Made by a program: the position numbers and the translations under genes. Positions 49,073 to 57,814 of a stretch of DNA of 64,000 nucleotides are shown piece by piece. Numbering within the stretch: position 1 is the first letter of the stretch; each line of letters starts with the position of its first letter. The DNA lies in assembly GCA_964645405.1 (NCBI GenBank), contig CAZYCA010000006.1, positions 1-64,000 of the forward strand, given 5' to 3'. The DNA comes from JAMWDF01 sp964645405 (GTDB lineage: Bacteria > Ratteibacteria > UBA8468 > B48-G9 > DSTR01). The notes below the pieces were generated by a model. That model was not told the origin of the DNA and searched no databases. It worked only from the letters and a program-made list of their open reading frames with translations.

Positions 49073-50361
49073 CTTTTCTCCACCTGGCCAAAGCTGATAG
49101 CTGTTTTAACCAGAAAAGAGTGAAAACACTGCACCTGGCTTATCTCCGCTTCCTTCAACCCGGCAACCCAGACCCTGGTGACCAGTAACTTTTTTTCAGG
49201 AAGACTGGAGAAAAAACGGCGGCAGCGGTAGGAGCCATATTTTCTGCTGTAGAAGTCATTCTGCCTTTTTTCCTCTTGCTCTGCTGGCTTCAGGAAGTAG
49301 GCATAGCCTGTTTTTTCCTGACTGGAATAAAAAGCAAACCAGTCTTCTAAATCAGAACAGGAAGCAATAATTTTACCTTCCTCTGCCAGGCGCAGAGATT
49401 CAGCCTCCGGGGTAAAGGCAAAACTTTTTCCTTTCTGGCTGTACCACAGAAATTCTCCAGCCTGGCCGCTAAAACTGAAGCCAAAGGAAAACTCCTGCCG
49501 GAAATTTTTCCCTTCTTCCACCGGCAAGATAAATTCTTCAAAGCAAACAATCGCCGGTTTTTCGTAAAGCCAGACCAGATGCTGGACATCCACTTTAAAT
49601 TCACCGGAAGATGTTTTTACCGTAGCAGCAGAAAGGCTGGTACCAGCAGCCACCCTCACCGGCCCGGCCGCTACCAGTTGCGGATGTTGCCAGCCAGAAG
49701 CATCCGGTCCCGGGCTGCTACAAATAGCACCCAGAGGGAAAATAGAACTCCAGGAGTGGCGAAAATGAAGGACTGGCTTGCGGAAAAAATCCAGCCACAC
49801 CAGGCACCCTGCCCCCCAGTTTTCCATGCTGTTTCTGGTAGAATCATGCCCGCGTGCCGGACCCCGCAACCCGAGGAAAACATCATCATTCCACATCTGA
49901 AAGTCATGCTGGTAGATTTCTGGATCCATGGCAACACTACTAAAGATGCGGCAGGGATAAGCAGGTGGAGGAAGAGGTTCTGTGGACCAGTAAAGCCATA
50001 ATTCTATCCCTGAAGAAGGGATGGTTACCTGGAAAACAAGCTGGTCGTTGTCATCAAGGATATGGTTGGGAGAAACTGCAGGCAGAATACCGTTATCAAA
50101 CTCGTCCACCTGGACAGGTATTTCCTCATTCCCGGAAACTATTCTTAAAGAACCCAGACTTACATTTTCACTGCCTGCTAAATTTTTAATTTCCCTGCCG
50201 GTGATAATGATGGGCAGGTTTATCACAGTGGTATTTTTACCCTCTATTCTTAAACGGCAGCGTCTATTCCAGCGACTGTTCCACCAGGAATCAGCTTCTC
50301 CTTTTCCCAGCAAGGAAAAAAGCAGTATTACCAGCAATGTGTGGTTTTTTATTTTTCTCAT
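49069..50361 (-). CDS. Secreted beta-rich protein, first gene of the four-gene operon
   Basis: A 430-residue exported protein with signal peptide to about residue 23. It opens with WWNSRWNRRCRLRIEGKNTT, a pattern of surface or glycan-active beta proteins (a DUF2341-like start), and then beta strands throughout. It shares NWGAGCLVWLDF and LHFRHSWSSIFPLG with the 444-residue protein at 45921-47255. The start has no clean Shine-Dalgarno; TTGACA, 18 bases, TAAACT and then only eight bases lie before the ATG. Its stop overlaps the next ATG. Confidence 0.65.
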   Translation of the reverse strand: MRKIKNHTLLVILLFSLLGKGEADSWWNSRWNRRCRLRIEGKNTTVINLPIIITGREIKNLAGSENVSLGSLRIVSGNEEIPVQVDEFDNGILPAVSPNHILDDNDQLVFQVTIPSSGIELWLYWSTEPLPPPAYPCRIFSSVAMDPEIYQHDFQMWNDDVFLGLRGPARGHDSTRNSMENWGAGCLVWLDFFRKPVLHFRHSWSSIFPLGAICSSPGPDASGWQHPQLVAAGPVRVAAGTSLSAATVKTSSGEFKVDVQHLVWLYEKPAIVCFEEFILPVEEGKNFRQEFSFGFSFSGQAGEFLWYSQKGKSFAFTPEAESLRLAEEGKIIASCSDLEDWFAFYSSQEKTGYAYFLKPAEQEEKRQNDFYSRKYGSYRCRRFFSSLPEKKLLVTRVWVAGLKEAEISQVQCFHSFLVKTAISFGQVEKR

Positions 50362-50369
50362 CCCTGCTT

Positions 50370-50399
50370 AGTTTATTCCTGATATAGACTGGCTGTCAA
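50370..50399 (-). promoter_or_regulatory. Promoter of the four-gene secreted-protein operon
   Basis: On the minus strand TTGACA (50399-50394) is followed after 18 bases by TAAACT (50375-50370). Eight bases then lead to the ATG at 50361, so the leader is at most about two bases. Confidence 0.6.
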
Positions 50400-50437
50400 T
50401 CAAGTTCCGCGAGGAAACAGGGGCAGCGACTATTTCT

Positions 50438-50472
50438 CTTTCGGTGGTGGCAAACTTTTGGTATTGGGCTAT
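50438..50472 (+). repeat. Left copy of an imperfect repeat flanking the restriction-modification island
   Basis: Begins CTTTCGGTGG and ends TTGGGCTAT. It matches the element at 54019-54054 at the ends and partly inside (TGGCAAA versus TTGCATAA). About 35 bases further on, CAGAAACACATCGT here matches CAGAAAACATCGT, which in the right copy follows GGGCTAT directly. Confidence 0.5.
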
Positions 50473-50660
50473 GAGGCAATATCACCTCAAAAAGGATAAC
50501 TTAAAGCAGAAACACATCGTTACCGGTTCTATTTACGGTATGAGGTTAACTACAAACAGCATAAGATTTTATTCCGGTAGCAAGTATGGTAATTTATCTA
50601 TTATATTATGCGTAATTTTTGGGTTGAGGTTTAACCCCGAAAGGTGATGATACGGTAAAT

Positions 50661-51947
50661 ATGAAACCTAAGGTAAAATACGGTGTAAATACACAAGCCG
50701 CATTAGATGGAGGCACTAACTCAATACCAAACTTACCTAAAATAGCCTCATTCATATTACCAAAAAACTACGAACTACTGCCTAACAATTCGGAGATTTT
50801 TGAATTAGAATTTGCCTTCTATGAATATAAATTCCTCACCAAAGATGAAATAATTCGTCGGGGGGCGTTTTTTAAGAGTGTTGATGGAATCCCTACCTAT
50901 CACTATGTTATTTGTTCAAATAATAGTCCTCTGATATGGGAAGGAAGGTCGGAAATAACCAAGGCATACTTCAAAGAAGGTAACTTTTCTACCGGATATG
51001 CCACACATGGACTTTTTCCTTACAGAGGGAAATTTCATCCGCAACTGATAAAAGGGATATTGAATATTCTACAGATTCAGCCCGGAGAGGTTGTTCTTGA
51101 CCCTATGTGTGGAAGTGGAACTCTAAATGTAGAGGCAAGCATTATAGGAATTAACTCAATAGGCATTGAGAAAAGTCCGTTTTGTGGACTGATGAGTAAG
51201 GTAAAAAGTGAAGCATTGAAAGTGAACAGTGTAATTTTATCATCAATAACTAAAAATTTGAGCAAAAATTATGAATCTCTTGTAAAAGATAAAAAACTAT
51301 CCAGAGAAATTCTTACCACGAATGTATTTGAACCAGAAAAGGCGATAACACTGCTTGCATTTTTAGATGCTATGGGCTATGCGAGAAGATGCTCAAAAAG
51401 CGTAGATGTTCTTTTTCCTTCTGTGCTTAAAAGATATATTGGCCAGATTAATTCTTTTATTCAAGCAAGAGATAAACTCAACCTTAATATTGGTAATGCA
51501 AGATTTGGAATTGGAGATGCAAGAGACCTGCCTCTTGAAGATAATTCGATTGATGCTATCATTACCTCACCGCCGTATTCCTTTGCCATTGACTATGCAG
51601 AAAATGACCGTCCACAACTAGAGTATTTGGGGTATAATGTAAATGAATTAAAAAATCAAATGATTGGACTTGTGGGCAGGACAAAGAAAGAGAAACTTGC
51701 TAATTACTTCCATGATATGGGAAAGGTTTTGTGTGAAATGTATAGAGTTTTGAAAAAAGATAAATATGCAGTGGTTATAATTGGTTCAAACGATGTTCAG
51801 ACAGGAGGTATGCGGCTTGAAACAAGAATTGAAGAGATTGCGGTAAACTGTGGTTTTATGCTTGACCAGAAAATTGTAAAACCAATAAAAGGAATCCAGA
51901 ATACGATGAAAGAGGAGTATATATTATTTTTAAGGAAGGTTAAATGA
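50661..51947 (+). CDS. DNA methyltransferase (SPPY type) of a two-methylase restriction system
   Basis: A 428-residue methyltransferase. The AdoMet motif VLDPMCGSGTLNVEA is near 147 and the catalytic TSPPYSFAIDYAENDRP near 303, so motif I precedes motif IV, the opposite order to the enzyme at 211-1494. SPPY suggests N4-cytosine, or the Trm11/THUMP-like class; the neighbour nuclease makes DNA the likely target. Codons are A+T-rich (many Lys AAA, Ile ATT) compared with the glycan genes around. The TGA overlaps the nuclease ATG (ATGA). A weak AAAGGTGAT lies about 15 bases before the ATG. Confidence 0.82.
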   Translation: MKPKVKYGVNTQAALDGGTNSIPNLPKIASFILPKNYELLPNNSEIFELEFAFYEYKFLTKDEIIRRGAFFKSVDGIPTYHYVICSNNSPLIWEGRSEITKAYFKEGNFSTGYATHGLFPYRGKFHPQLIKGILNILQIQPGEVVLDPMCGSGTLNVEASIIGINSIGIEKSPFCGLMSKVKSEALKVNSVILSSITKNLSKNYESLVKDKKLSREILTTNVFEPEKAITLLAFLDAMGYARRCSKSVDVLFPSVLKRYIGQINSFIQARDKLNLNIGNARFGIGDARDLPLEDNSIDAIITSPPYSFAIDYAENDRPQLEYLGYNVNELKNQMIGLVGRTKKEKLANYFHDMGKVLCEMYRVLKKDKYAVVIIGSNDVQTGGMRLETRIEEIAVNCGFMLDQKIVKPIKGIQNTMKEEYILFLRKVK

Positions 51948-52918
51948 CCATGCGTTATCCTCCATTAGATGAAAAGTTCGATACTGTAATTTCCAAGAAC
52001 ACCTTCTATTTCTATAACGAAGAGTTTGAAGAATATTATGAAGGGCATATTTCTTCAATTGCCCAGAATATCTTTCTTCTTAAAAATAAGATAGAAAGAG
52101 AGGGGCTAAAAGAAGCTGTGTTACTTGAGCATATTACCACTGTAGAAGATGGTTTAGATGCAATTTTGACCATAACGGGCTTTTCAAAGGAAAGTTTGCA
52201 AAGATTAGTAACATTCATCAGGGCTACGGATGACAAAACATTATCCAAACTTGTTAATAAAGGTGCCTGGCCGAATGAAGATTTCAAAAGTGAATGGGGG
52301 CTGGATAAGATAAAATCACTCATTAAAACAAATAAAAAGTTTGCGGAGGGTATTGTAAATTTGTTCTTTAGAGGTCCTACAGTTCCTGCAATAAAAAAGG
52401 TTCTTCCACTTTTTGAGTTTAAGAAGCTTGATATAAAAAAGTTTAGTTTTTCAATAGAATCGCTTGTTGACACAATAATAAGGTATAAGACAAAAGGTTC
52501 TTATAAAGCCGCAAGAGAAGGAAATCCAGAGATTGTAATAGAACAAATTTTAAATTACCATAAACTGATATTTGAAAAAGGGAAGTTTAGAATTCCAGAA
52601 GCAGGTAATATTCCAAGGACTATGGATTTTATTATTCCTAACAAAGAATCTCCGAAATTGATTATCGAATGTTCTTATTCCGTAACTACTGCTTCAGGAA
52701 TGGGAGATAAAGCAAAGACAGAAAAGACCGTGGCAGATTATTTGAAGAAGAATTATCCAAATGTAATTTTTGTTGGTTTTGTAGATGGGATTGGCTGGTA
52801 TGTAAGAAGAGGAGATTTGAAACGTATGGTGGATGCCTATGATTTTGTTTTTACATTTCACAAAGATGAATTAAAGACATTTGAAAAACTATTGACGGAG
52901 ACTTTCTATGGAAAGTGA
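51944..52918 (+). CDS. DpnII-like type II restriction endonuclease
   Basis: A 324-residue protein. The C-terminal region has the DpnII/MboI pattern: RTMDFIIPN (Asp about 228), KLIIECSYS (Glu about 242 with a Cys-Ser in place of the usual spacer), a Gly/Lys-rich stretch ASGMGDKAKTE, and the ending GFVDGIGWYVRRGDL, which resembles the DGIGW segment of DpnII-type enzymes. Together these suggest a PD-(D/E)XK nuclease. DpnII and MjaIII relatives cut GATC, yet GATC is plainly common in this window, so this enzyme may have another target or be newly arrived. Two methyltransferase genes flank it with 4- and 11-base overlaps. Confidence 0.7.
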   Translation: MTMRYPPLDEKFDTVISKNTFYFYNEEFEEYYEGHISSIAQNIFLLKNKIEREGLKEAVLLEHITTVEDGLDAILTITGFSKESLQRLVTFIRATDDKTLSKLVNKGAWPNEDFKSEWGLDKIKSLIKTNKKFAEGIVNLFFRGPTVPAIKKVLPLFEFKKLDIKKFSFSIESLVDTIIRYKTKGSYKAAREGNPEIVIEQILNYHKLIFEKGKFRIPEAGNIPRTMDFIIPNKESPKLIIECSYSVTTASGMGDKAKTEKTVADYLKKNYPNVIFVGFVDGIGWYVRRGDLKRMVDAYDFVFTFHKDELKTFEKLLTETFYGK

Positions 52919-53918
52919 AGAATTTTTTGTGTCTTTAATAAATACGGTTGTTCATGGTGACTGTTTAGAAATCATGAGGCAGATTCCTGATGATAGTGTT
53001 GATGTCACCTTTGCTGACCCGCCATTCAATTTAAAAAAGAAATACAATAGTTATTATGATAAACAGGAAGTTGAAGAATATCTCTCCTGGTGTAAAGAAT
53101 GGCTCTATGAAATGGCACGTATCACCAAACCGACAGGCTCTATTTTTGTTCATAATATTCCAAAATGGCTAATTTATTTTGGTTCTTATCTAAACGAAGT
53201 TGCCATTTTTCGTCATTGGATTGCCTGGGATGCAATGGGTTCTCCACTTGGTAAAACATTACTCCCAAATCATTATGGAATTTTATACTATGTAAAATCT
53301 GATAAATTTAAATTTTATGACATTAGAATGCTACATAAACGATGCAGAAATTGCAGATACGTGCTTCAGGACTATGGTGGGAAAAAATCTCAGATGCATC
53401 CATTTGGCCCTCTTGTTTCTGATGTTTGGACTGACATCCACAGAATAAGGCATAAGAAACGAAGAGATGAACATCCCTGTCAGCTACCTGTCCATCTCCT
53501 CGAAAGATTATTGCTAATGAGCACTGATGAAGGAGATATCGTACTTGACCCTTTTGTGGGCACAGGAACAACTGCAATTGCCGCAAAAGCATTAGGAAGA
53601 AGATATATTGCAATTGACATTGACCCAAAGTATGTAGAGATTACAAATAAAAAGTTAGAAAAGGTGGAACCGTTTTTGATTAAGAATTGCTATGTAAGCA
53701 GTTTTCTGGGAAAAGTGATTACCATCAGAGACAGAGATTGGGATAAGATTAAGGAAGCATTTTTGGTTCCAGAACATCTTCCTGAGTTGGAAAAGAAAGA
53801 AATCTACTTATTTCACTACAAAGGAGAAAGAATAAAATATGAGATAGGTCACGAAGCACAGAATAACTTATTTACAATATGCAGGGAAAAAAGGTTGAGG
53901 CGCCAGTTCATGAAATAG
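52908..53918 (+). CDS. DNA adenine-type methyltransferase (DPPF) of the same restriction system
   Basis: A 336-residue methyltransferase of beta-class order. The catalytic ADPPFNLKKKYNSY is near residues 36-49 and the AdoMet motif VLDPFVGTGTTAIAAK near 216-231. DPPF points to N6-adenine, so the system seems to methylate two different bases. Four Cys (CRNCRY and another pair) near 145 may bind zinc. Its ATG lies inside the nuclease gene (11-base overlap). About 110 residues after the AdoMet motif are lysine-rich with no recognised domain. Confidence 0.85.
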   Translation: MESEEFFVSLINTVVHGDCLEIMRQIPDDSVDVTFADPPFNLKKKYNSYYDKQEVEEYLSWCKEWLYEMARITKPTGSIFVHNIPKWLIYFGSYLNEVAIFRHWIAWDAMGSPLGKTLLPNHYGILYYVKSDKFKFYDIRMLHKRCRNCRYVLQDYGGKKSQMHPFGPLVSDVWTDIHRIRHKKRRDEHPCQLPVHLLERLLLMSTDEGDIVLDPFVGTGTTAIAAKALGRRYIAIDIDPKYVEITNKKLEKVEPFLIKNCYVSSFLGKVITIRDRDWDKIKEAFLVPEHLPELEKKEIYLFHYKGERIKYEIGHEAQNNLFTICREKRLRRQFMK

Positions 53919-54018
53919 TGTATAAAGCTCGTAGGTATGCAACATGTTACGGCCCATCTCAGGAAAATTACTGAAGAAAGTTTAAGCCCAAAGCAGAACA
54001 GGAAAAGCAATTGTTTTC

Positions 54019-54054
54019 CTTTCGGTGGTTGCATAAATTCCGGCATGGGGCTAT
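54019..54054 (+). repeat. Right copy of the imperfect repeat flanking the restriction-modification island
   Basis: Reads CTTTCGGTGG, then TTGCATAAATTCCGGCA, then TGGGGCTAT, in the same orientation as the left copy at 50438-50472. It is preceded by an inverted repeat overlapping its first bases and followed by a 5-base-stem hairpin, so it may be a structured element. Confidence 0.5.
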
Positions 54055-54242
54055 CAGAAAACATCGTCTCAGAAGGAGACTAGTAGTGGTCAATGATGTG
54101 CTTTCTTTCTACTTTCCCTTACTTAAGGCATAAAGGACTTTGAAATCCACTGCCTCCTTCCTAATTCTAAAGGGGTGAGAAAAACCTCGCGCGGACCTGT
54201 TTTCTGCAAGCCGAAAGTAGAAGGAGAAGAGAAAAAAGCATC

Positions 54243-54266
54243 AAAATAAACAATAAAATAAACAAT
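54243..54266. repeat. Perfect 12-base tandem duplication
   Basis: AAAATAAACAAT occurs twice in a row with no mismatch. It lies in the A+T-rich stretch upstream of the secreted-glycosidase cluster. Simple slippage is the likely origin. Confidence 0.7.
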
Positions 54267-54321
54267 GCGGGCAGGATTTTCTCTGCTTTTGACTGGCTTT
54301 TTTTCCTTTGTCAGAGTCATT

Positions 54322-54351
54322 TTGTTAGCTGTCTTCATTTAGTGGTAAACT
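54322..54351 (+). promoter_or_regulatory. Promoter of the secreted glycosidase-like cluster
   Basis: TTGTTA (54322-54327), an 18-base spacer and an extended -10 TGGTAAACT (54343-54351). The leader is short and contains GGAGGG (54367-54372) just before the ATG at 54376. Confidence 0.5.
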
Positions 54352-54375
54352 AATTGGTGATACTCTGGAGGGAAG

Positions 54376-57300
54376 ATGAAGAACAACATCAGGCATTTTT
54401 TTCTTATCTGGAGTTTACTCTTCAGTTTTGTTTCTTTTGGGGAGGTTAAGGTGGAACTGAGAGAACCAGAATTGAGGATACCGTGGTGTACCCAGTCGCC
54501 CAGGATTGATGGCAAACTTTCTCCAGGAGAGTGGGATTTTGCCGCTGGTGTAAGTATGCTGGAGGCTTATCCCTGCTACTGGCCAAGAGCTATGCGGCAG
54601 GAACAACCAGTTTTCTTTGTTTTCCGGGACAAGCAATACCTTTATATTGCTATGGAATCGCTGGATTCCAACACCACCGGTATTGTGGCTTCCTGTACGC
54701 AGCATGATAATCTGAGAATCATTGGTGATGACTGCGTGGAACTGATGATTGCTCCAGGTGCTGGAGAAAAGATGAAGCAGTATGACTTTCCCACCTATTA
54801 CCTGGCTGTTAATTCTCTGGACACCATCTGGGATTGTAAATTTGTTCCTCTGCTCAACGAAGCCCATAATGCCTGGGAAAGTGGAGCTGAAGTAGCCAGT
54901 TATGTGGATGGTACTTACTGGTCAATAGAAATCAAAATTCCTTTTGCCAGTATCGTGAAACAGCCACCAGAAGATGGCCAGACCTGGAGGATGAACTTGT
55001 GCCGGACATATTCCGGGTATAACTGGTCTGCCTGGAATGCTGCTGGTGGTCTTAATGACTGCCGGGTAGGGGCAGATGTCACCTTTGATTATCAGGCACC
55101 AGCAGCAAGATTACGTTCTGTAAAACCTTTAGTTGATGGCAAACTGCAACTGGTAATGGAAGTAGCCAATGCAACTTCAGGGGTCAAAAAAATCCGTGTA
55201 CAGCTGCATGCTCAGGGACTTTCCGGAGAAAAAGTTGGTTCTGATACCAGAGAGTTGAGTGTCCAGCCAGGGGAAATTAAAGAAATTTTAGTGGGCAAGG
55301 GGGAGAAACTACTTTCTGCCAACATTGTGGCACTCCAGGTTACTGATGAATCCGGTCAGGTACTTTTCTTCACGGAAAAACAGGTCAATGTCCCCTCTCC
55401 TTTCTTTGCGAAAAAACCCGCTCCCAGAGTTCCCCTGGTCTATATCTTTCCCAGATTTCTTCCTTCCCTGGAAAGACTGGCTGTTTTAGTGGACTATCGT
55501 GCCCTGGCGAAGAAAACAGGTTATTCTGGTTTACCTGTGGCAGAAATTAAAGTCTGGAAAAAAGGTGAAGAAAATAAGGAAGCTATCTGCCAGGGAGTAC
55601 TGACAGAGTTCAAGGATTTCCAGGGTACCTGGCGTGTTTCCACAAAAAAGCTTCCTGAAGGTGAGTATTCCGTCAAAGTCAGTGTTTTCAGTGCTGGTAA
55701 GAAAGAACTTTTAGCAGAACATGAGGACTGGTTTGAAAAAAGAATTTTTGAGTGGATGAAAAACCCCTGTGGTGTGGGAGAAGAAGTACCACGTCCTTAT
55801 ACACCACTTCACGTGAAAGGCAACCAGGTATGTCCCTGGGGTCGTGTCTATAGCTTTGGCCAGGATGGTCTTATCCAGAGTGTCACCAGCCAGGGAAGAG
55901 AATGGTTAAGTGGAAGGATGGAACTGGTGGCTACTGTTGAGGGCAAAAAGGAAAAACTAAAAATAGTCAAGCCTTTTACTTTTACCAGGATAAAACCAGC
56001 CGAGGTAGCAGGCACAAATCTCCTGCAGGCTGGGAATCTGAAGTTACAGATGGAAGTAATTACGGAATACGATGGTTTTATTCTTTACCGGTTGACTTAT
56101 GGACCAAAAAGTCAGCAGGTAAAAATCAATCGCTTAAGGCTAAAAGTACCACTGACAGCTAAATACTGTCAGTTCTATTCTGCAGCTGGAGATACCCAGG
56201 GAACCTGCATCCAGGCAGACATTCTGCCGCAGAAGCAGGGTAAGGTTTACGATAGTCTGGAAAATACCCGTTGTGTCTGCTGCTCTCCCACCTTTGCCAG
56301 TCTTTTCTGGGTGGGGGACCATGATACCTGTTTTTGCTATGCTTCTGATAGTGATAAGGGCTGGCTTATCCGGGACGAGGCAGCCGCTGTAGAAGCCTGG
56401 CGAGAAGGAGAAACTCTGAATTTGTGGCTGAACCTGGTGGATAAGGATTATCTGTTGAAAAAGGAGAGAACGCTGGAGTTTGCTTTCCAGGCTGGTCCAA
56501 CCAAGCCTTTACCAGAAAACTGGCGGGCTGTCCAGGATAGTGTCCATCCCACTGCTGCACCGTTACCCCTGGTTCAGGTAGGTGGTAGTGGCAATACCAT
56601 GCCTGGTGGCGGTCTGTGTTTTCTCCATCCAGGGGTCACGCCGGAAGAACAGAAAAAGTCCCGGGAATATCTGGAAAAAGCTTTGTCTGGTGGGAAGAAA
56701 CTCCTGGTAGGTTATACCTACTGGCCTAAGGTACCAAAAGGTTTCCCGGAGACAAGAGTCTTCCGGGGGGAATGGGGAATTGATAAACAAACCTGGGAAT
56801 CTGCTACCGGTCCTTCTCCAGAGGATACCCTGTGGAAAACGCGCTTTTTCGGGGAAAATAAAGAAAGATATGTCTTCTTTGATACTGGAGGTCGTCCCAG
56901 TTATATTGATTTCCTTACCTATGCCTATGATTTAGCTCTGAGAACTACTCCCCTTTGTGGAACCTATGATGACTGCGGTTATCCCAATCCTCTTTATGAT
57001 GAGGAACTGGGTTTCGGTTTTATCCGGGAAGATGGCAGGAAAGTCTGGTCTTCTGGGCTGTGGAACTACCGGGAAAGATGGAAAAGGGCTTGCTATGTTA
57101 ACCATCAGCATCAACGTTTTAACTGTCTTTCTGATTCCCAGCACTGCCACGCACATTTTCTCCCTGCTTACAACTTTATTGGCCTGTGGAGACCATGTGA
57201 AAGGGGATACTACAATCCTTTCCCGGACAGGGATAATCTGGAGTTCTATGGTTCTCTGGAAAGGTATGCTGCCTATAACCCTGCCAGACAGTTTGGCCAG

Positions 57301-57798
57301 ATTGCCCAGGTAGGTATGTCCTCACCGCAGACTGATGCTTTTCTTAAAGCGAGGGATACCAGGTGTATGATGATGCTGGCTTTACTTCACGACCACGACC
57401 TGGGTAGCTGGAACGCTGGTGCCAGGGATAGCCAGGTCATCGGAAGTCTCCGGGCAGCGAAGAATCGTTTCCGTCCCTGGGAAAAGGAAGTAGAATTTTT
57501 AGGCTACTGGGAAAACAGCGAGTTTGTCAGGTGTCAACCGGAATTTGTCAGGGTAAGTTTTTATCGTCGTCCGGATGCCATCCTTTTGTTTGTGGGTAAC
57601 ACCGGGGAGAAAGATACTCTGGCGAAACTGGACATTTCCTGGGAAAAATTAGGGTTAAAGCCGCAGGCGCTTTCTGCCTGTGATGCGGAGACAGAAAATT
57701 TGCTGGACTTAAAGAATCTTGCTCTAAAAATTAAGAGGCATGATGTGAAGGTTGTGCTAATTGCACCAGCTGGCTCTTATCCCGGATTAAAACAGTAA
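54376..57798 (+). CDS. Large secreted glycosidase-like protein with N-terminal CBM9 domain
   Basis: A 1140-residue exported protein with a signal peptide to about residue 22. Residues about 38-230 are a CBM9-like domain (RIDGKLSPGEWDFA, YLYIAMES, DDCVELMIAP, YWSIEIKIPFA). A beta-rich linker leads to the large core (about 350-1110), shared with the next two genes. Core landmarks: LFWVGDHDTCFCYA, GTYDDCGYP near 862-869, SSGLWNYRERWKRA, HAHFLPAYNFIG and LERYAAYNPARQFGQI. The paired Asp in YDDCGYP is the best candidate for a catalytic or metal residue. I recall similar proteins annotated only as glycoside hydrolase domain-containing (DUF6067/GH123-like). GGAGGG precedes the ATG. Confidence 0.78.
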   Translation: MKNNIRHFFLIWSLLFSFVSFGEVKVELREPELRIPWCTQSPRIDGKLSPGEWDFAAGVSMLEAYPCYWPRAMRQEQPVFFVFRDKQYLYIAMESLDSNTTGIVASCTQHDNLRIIGDDCVELMIAPGAGEKMKQYDFPTYYLAVNSLDTIWDCKFVPLLNEAHNAWESGAEVASYVDGTYWSIEIKIPFASIVKQPPEDGQTWRMNLCRTYSGYNWSAWNAAGGLNDCRVGADVTFDYQAPAARLRSVKPLVDGKLQLVMEVANATSGVKKIRVQLHAQGLSGEKVGSDTRELSVQPGEIKEILVGKGEKLLSANIVALQVTDESGQVLFFTEKQVNVPSPFFAKKPAPRVPLVYIFPRFLPSLERLAVLVDYRALAKKTGYSGLPVAEIKVWKKGEENKEAICQGVLTEFKDFQGTWRVSTKKLPEGEYSVKVSVFSAGKKELLAEHEDWFEKRIFEWMKNPCGVGEEVPRPYTPLHVKGNQVCPWGRVYSFGQDGLIQSVTSQGREWLSGRMELVATVEGKKEKLKIVKPFTFTRIKPAEVAGTNLLQAGNLKLQMEVITEYDGFILYRLTYGPKSQQVKINRLRLKVPLTAKYCQFYSAAGDTQGTCIQADILPQKQGKVYDSLENTRCVCCSPTFASLFWVGDHDTCFCYASDSDKGWLIRDEAAAVEAWREGETLNLWLNLVDKDYLLKKERTLEFAFQAGPTKPLPENWRAVQDSVHPTAAPLPLVQVGGSGNTMPGGGLCFLHPGVTPEEQKKSREYLEKALSGGKKLLVGYTYWPKVPKGFPETRVFRGEWGIDKQTWESATGPSPEDTLWKTRFFGENKERYVFFDTGGRPSYIDFLTYAYDLALRTTPLCGTYDDCGYPNPLYDEELGFGFIREDGRKVWSSGLWNYRERWKRACYVNHQHQRFNCLSDSQHCHAHFLPAYNFIGLWRPCERGYYNPFPDRDNLEFYGSLERYAAYNPARQFGQIAQVGMSSPQTDAFLKARDTRCMMMLALLHDHDLGSWNAGARDSQVIGSLRAAKNRFRPWEKEVEFLGYWENSEFVRCQPEFVRVSFYRRPDAILLFVGNTGEKDTLAKLDISWEKLGLKPQALSACDAETENLLDLKNLALKIKRHDVKVVLIAPAGSYPGLKQ

Positions 57799-57814
57799 AT
57801 TAGCAGGAGGAATT

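Larger units (their letters stand above)
50362..50660. other. Intergenic region left of the restriction-modification island
   Basis: About 300 bases with no convincing gene. It holds the promoter for the minus-strand operon (50370-50399), the left copy of an imperfect repeat (50438-50472) with a 5-base stem after it (TGAGG, 8-base loop, CCTCA; 50472-50489), and a small inverted repeat TACCG/CGGTA at about 50520-50540. The A+T content rises sharply from about 50,480 rightward. Confidence 0.6.
53919..54375. other. Intergenic region right of the restriction-modification island
   Basis: About 460 bases without a supported gene. It holds a 7-base inverted repeat (AGGAAAA, GCAATTG, TTTTCCT; 54000-54020), the right copy of the flanking repeat (54019-54054), a hairpin GTCTC-AGAAG-GAGAC (54066-54080), a 12-base tandem duplication (54243-54266) and the promoter for the secreted-glycosidase cluster (54322-54351). 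A 71-codon minus ORF here (54123-54338) has no start signal and no domain and is not annotated. Confidence 0.6.

Noticed and set aside
50444..50647. 67-codon plus-strand ORF left of the restriction island
   Set aside because: It overlaps the repeat element, lacks a Shine-Dalgarno and has no recognisable domain; its composition follows the intergenic DNA.
50438..54054. Riboswitch explanation for the repeated CTTTCGGTGG element
   Set aside because: I compared it from memory with TPP, cobalamin, SAM, glycine, c-di-GMP and fluoride consensus cores and saw no match; the genes downstream are unrelated in function.
54123..54338. 71-codon minus-strand ORF in the region right of the island
   Set aside because: No start signal, no domain, spans the tandem duplication; treated as chance.
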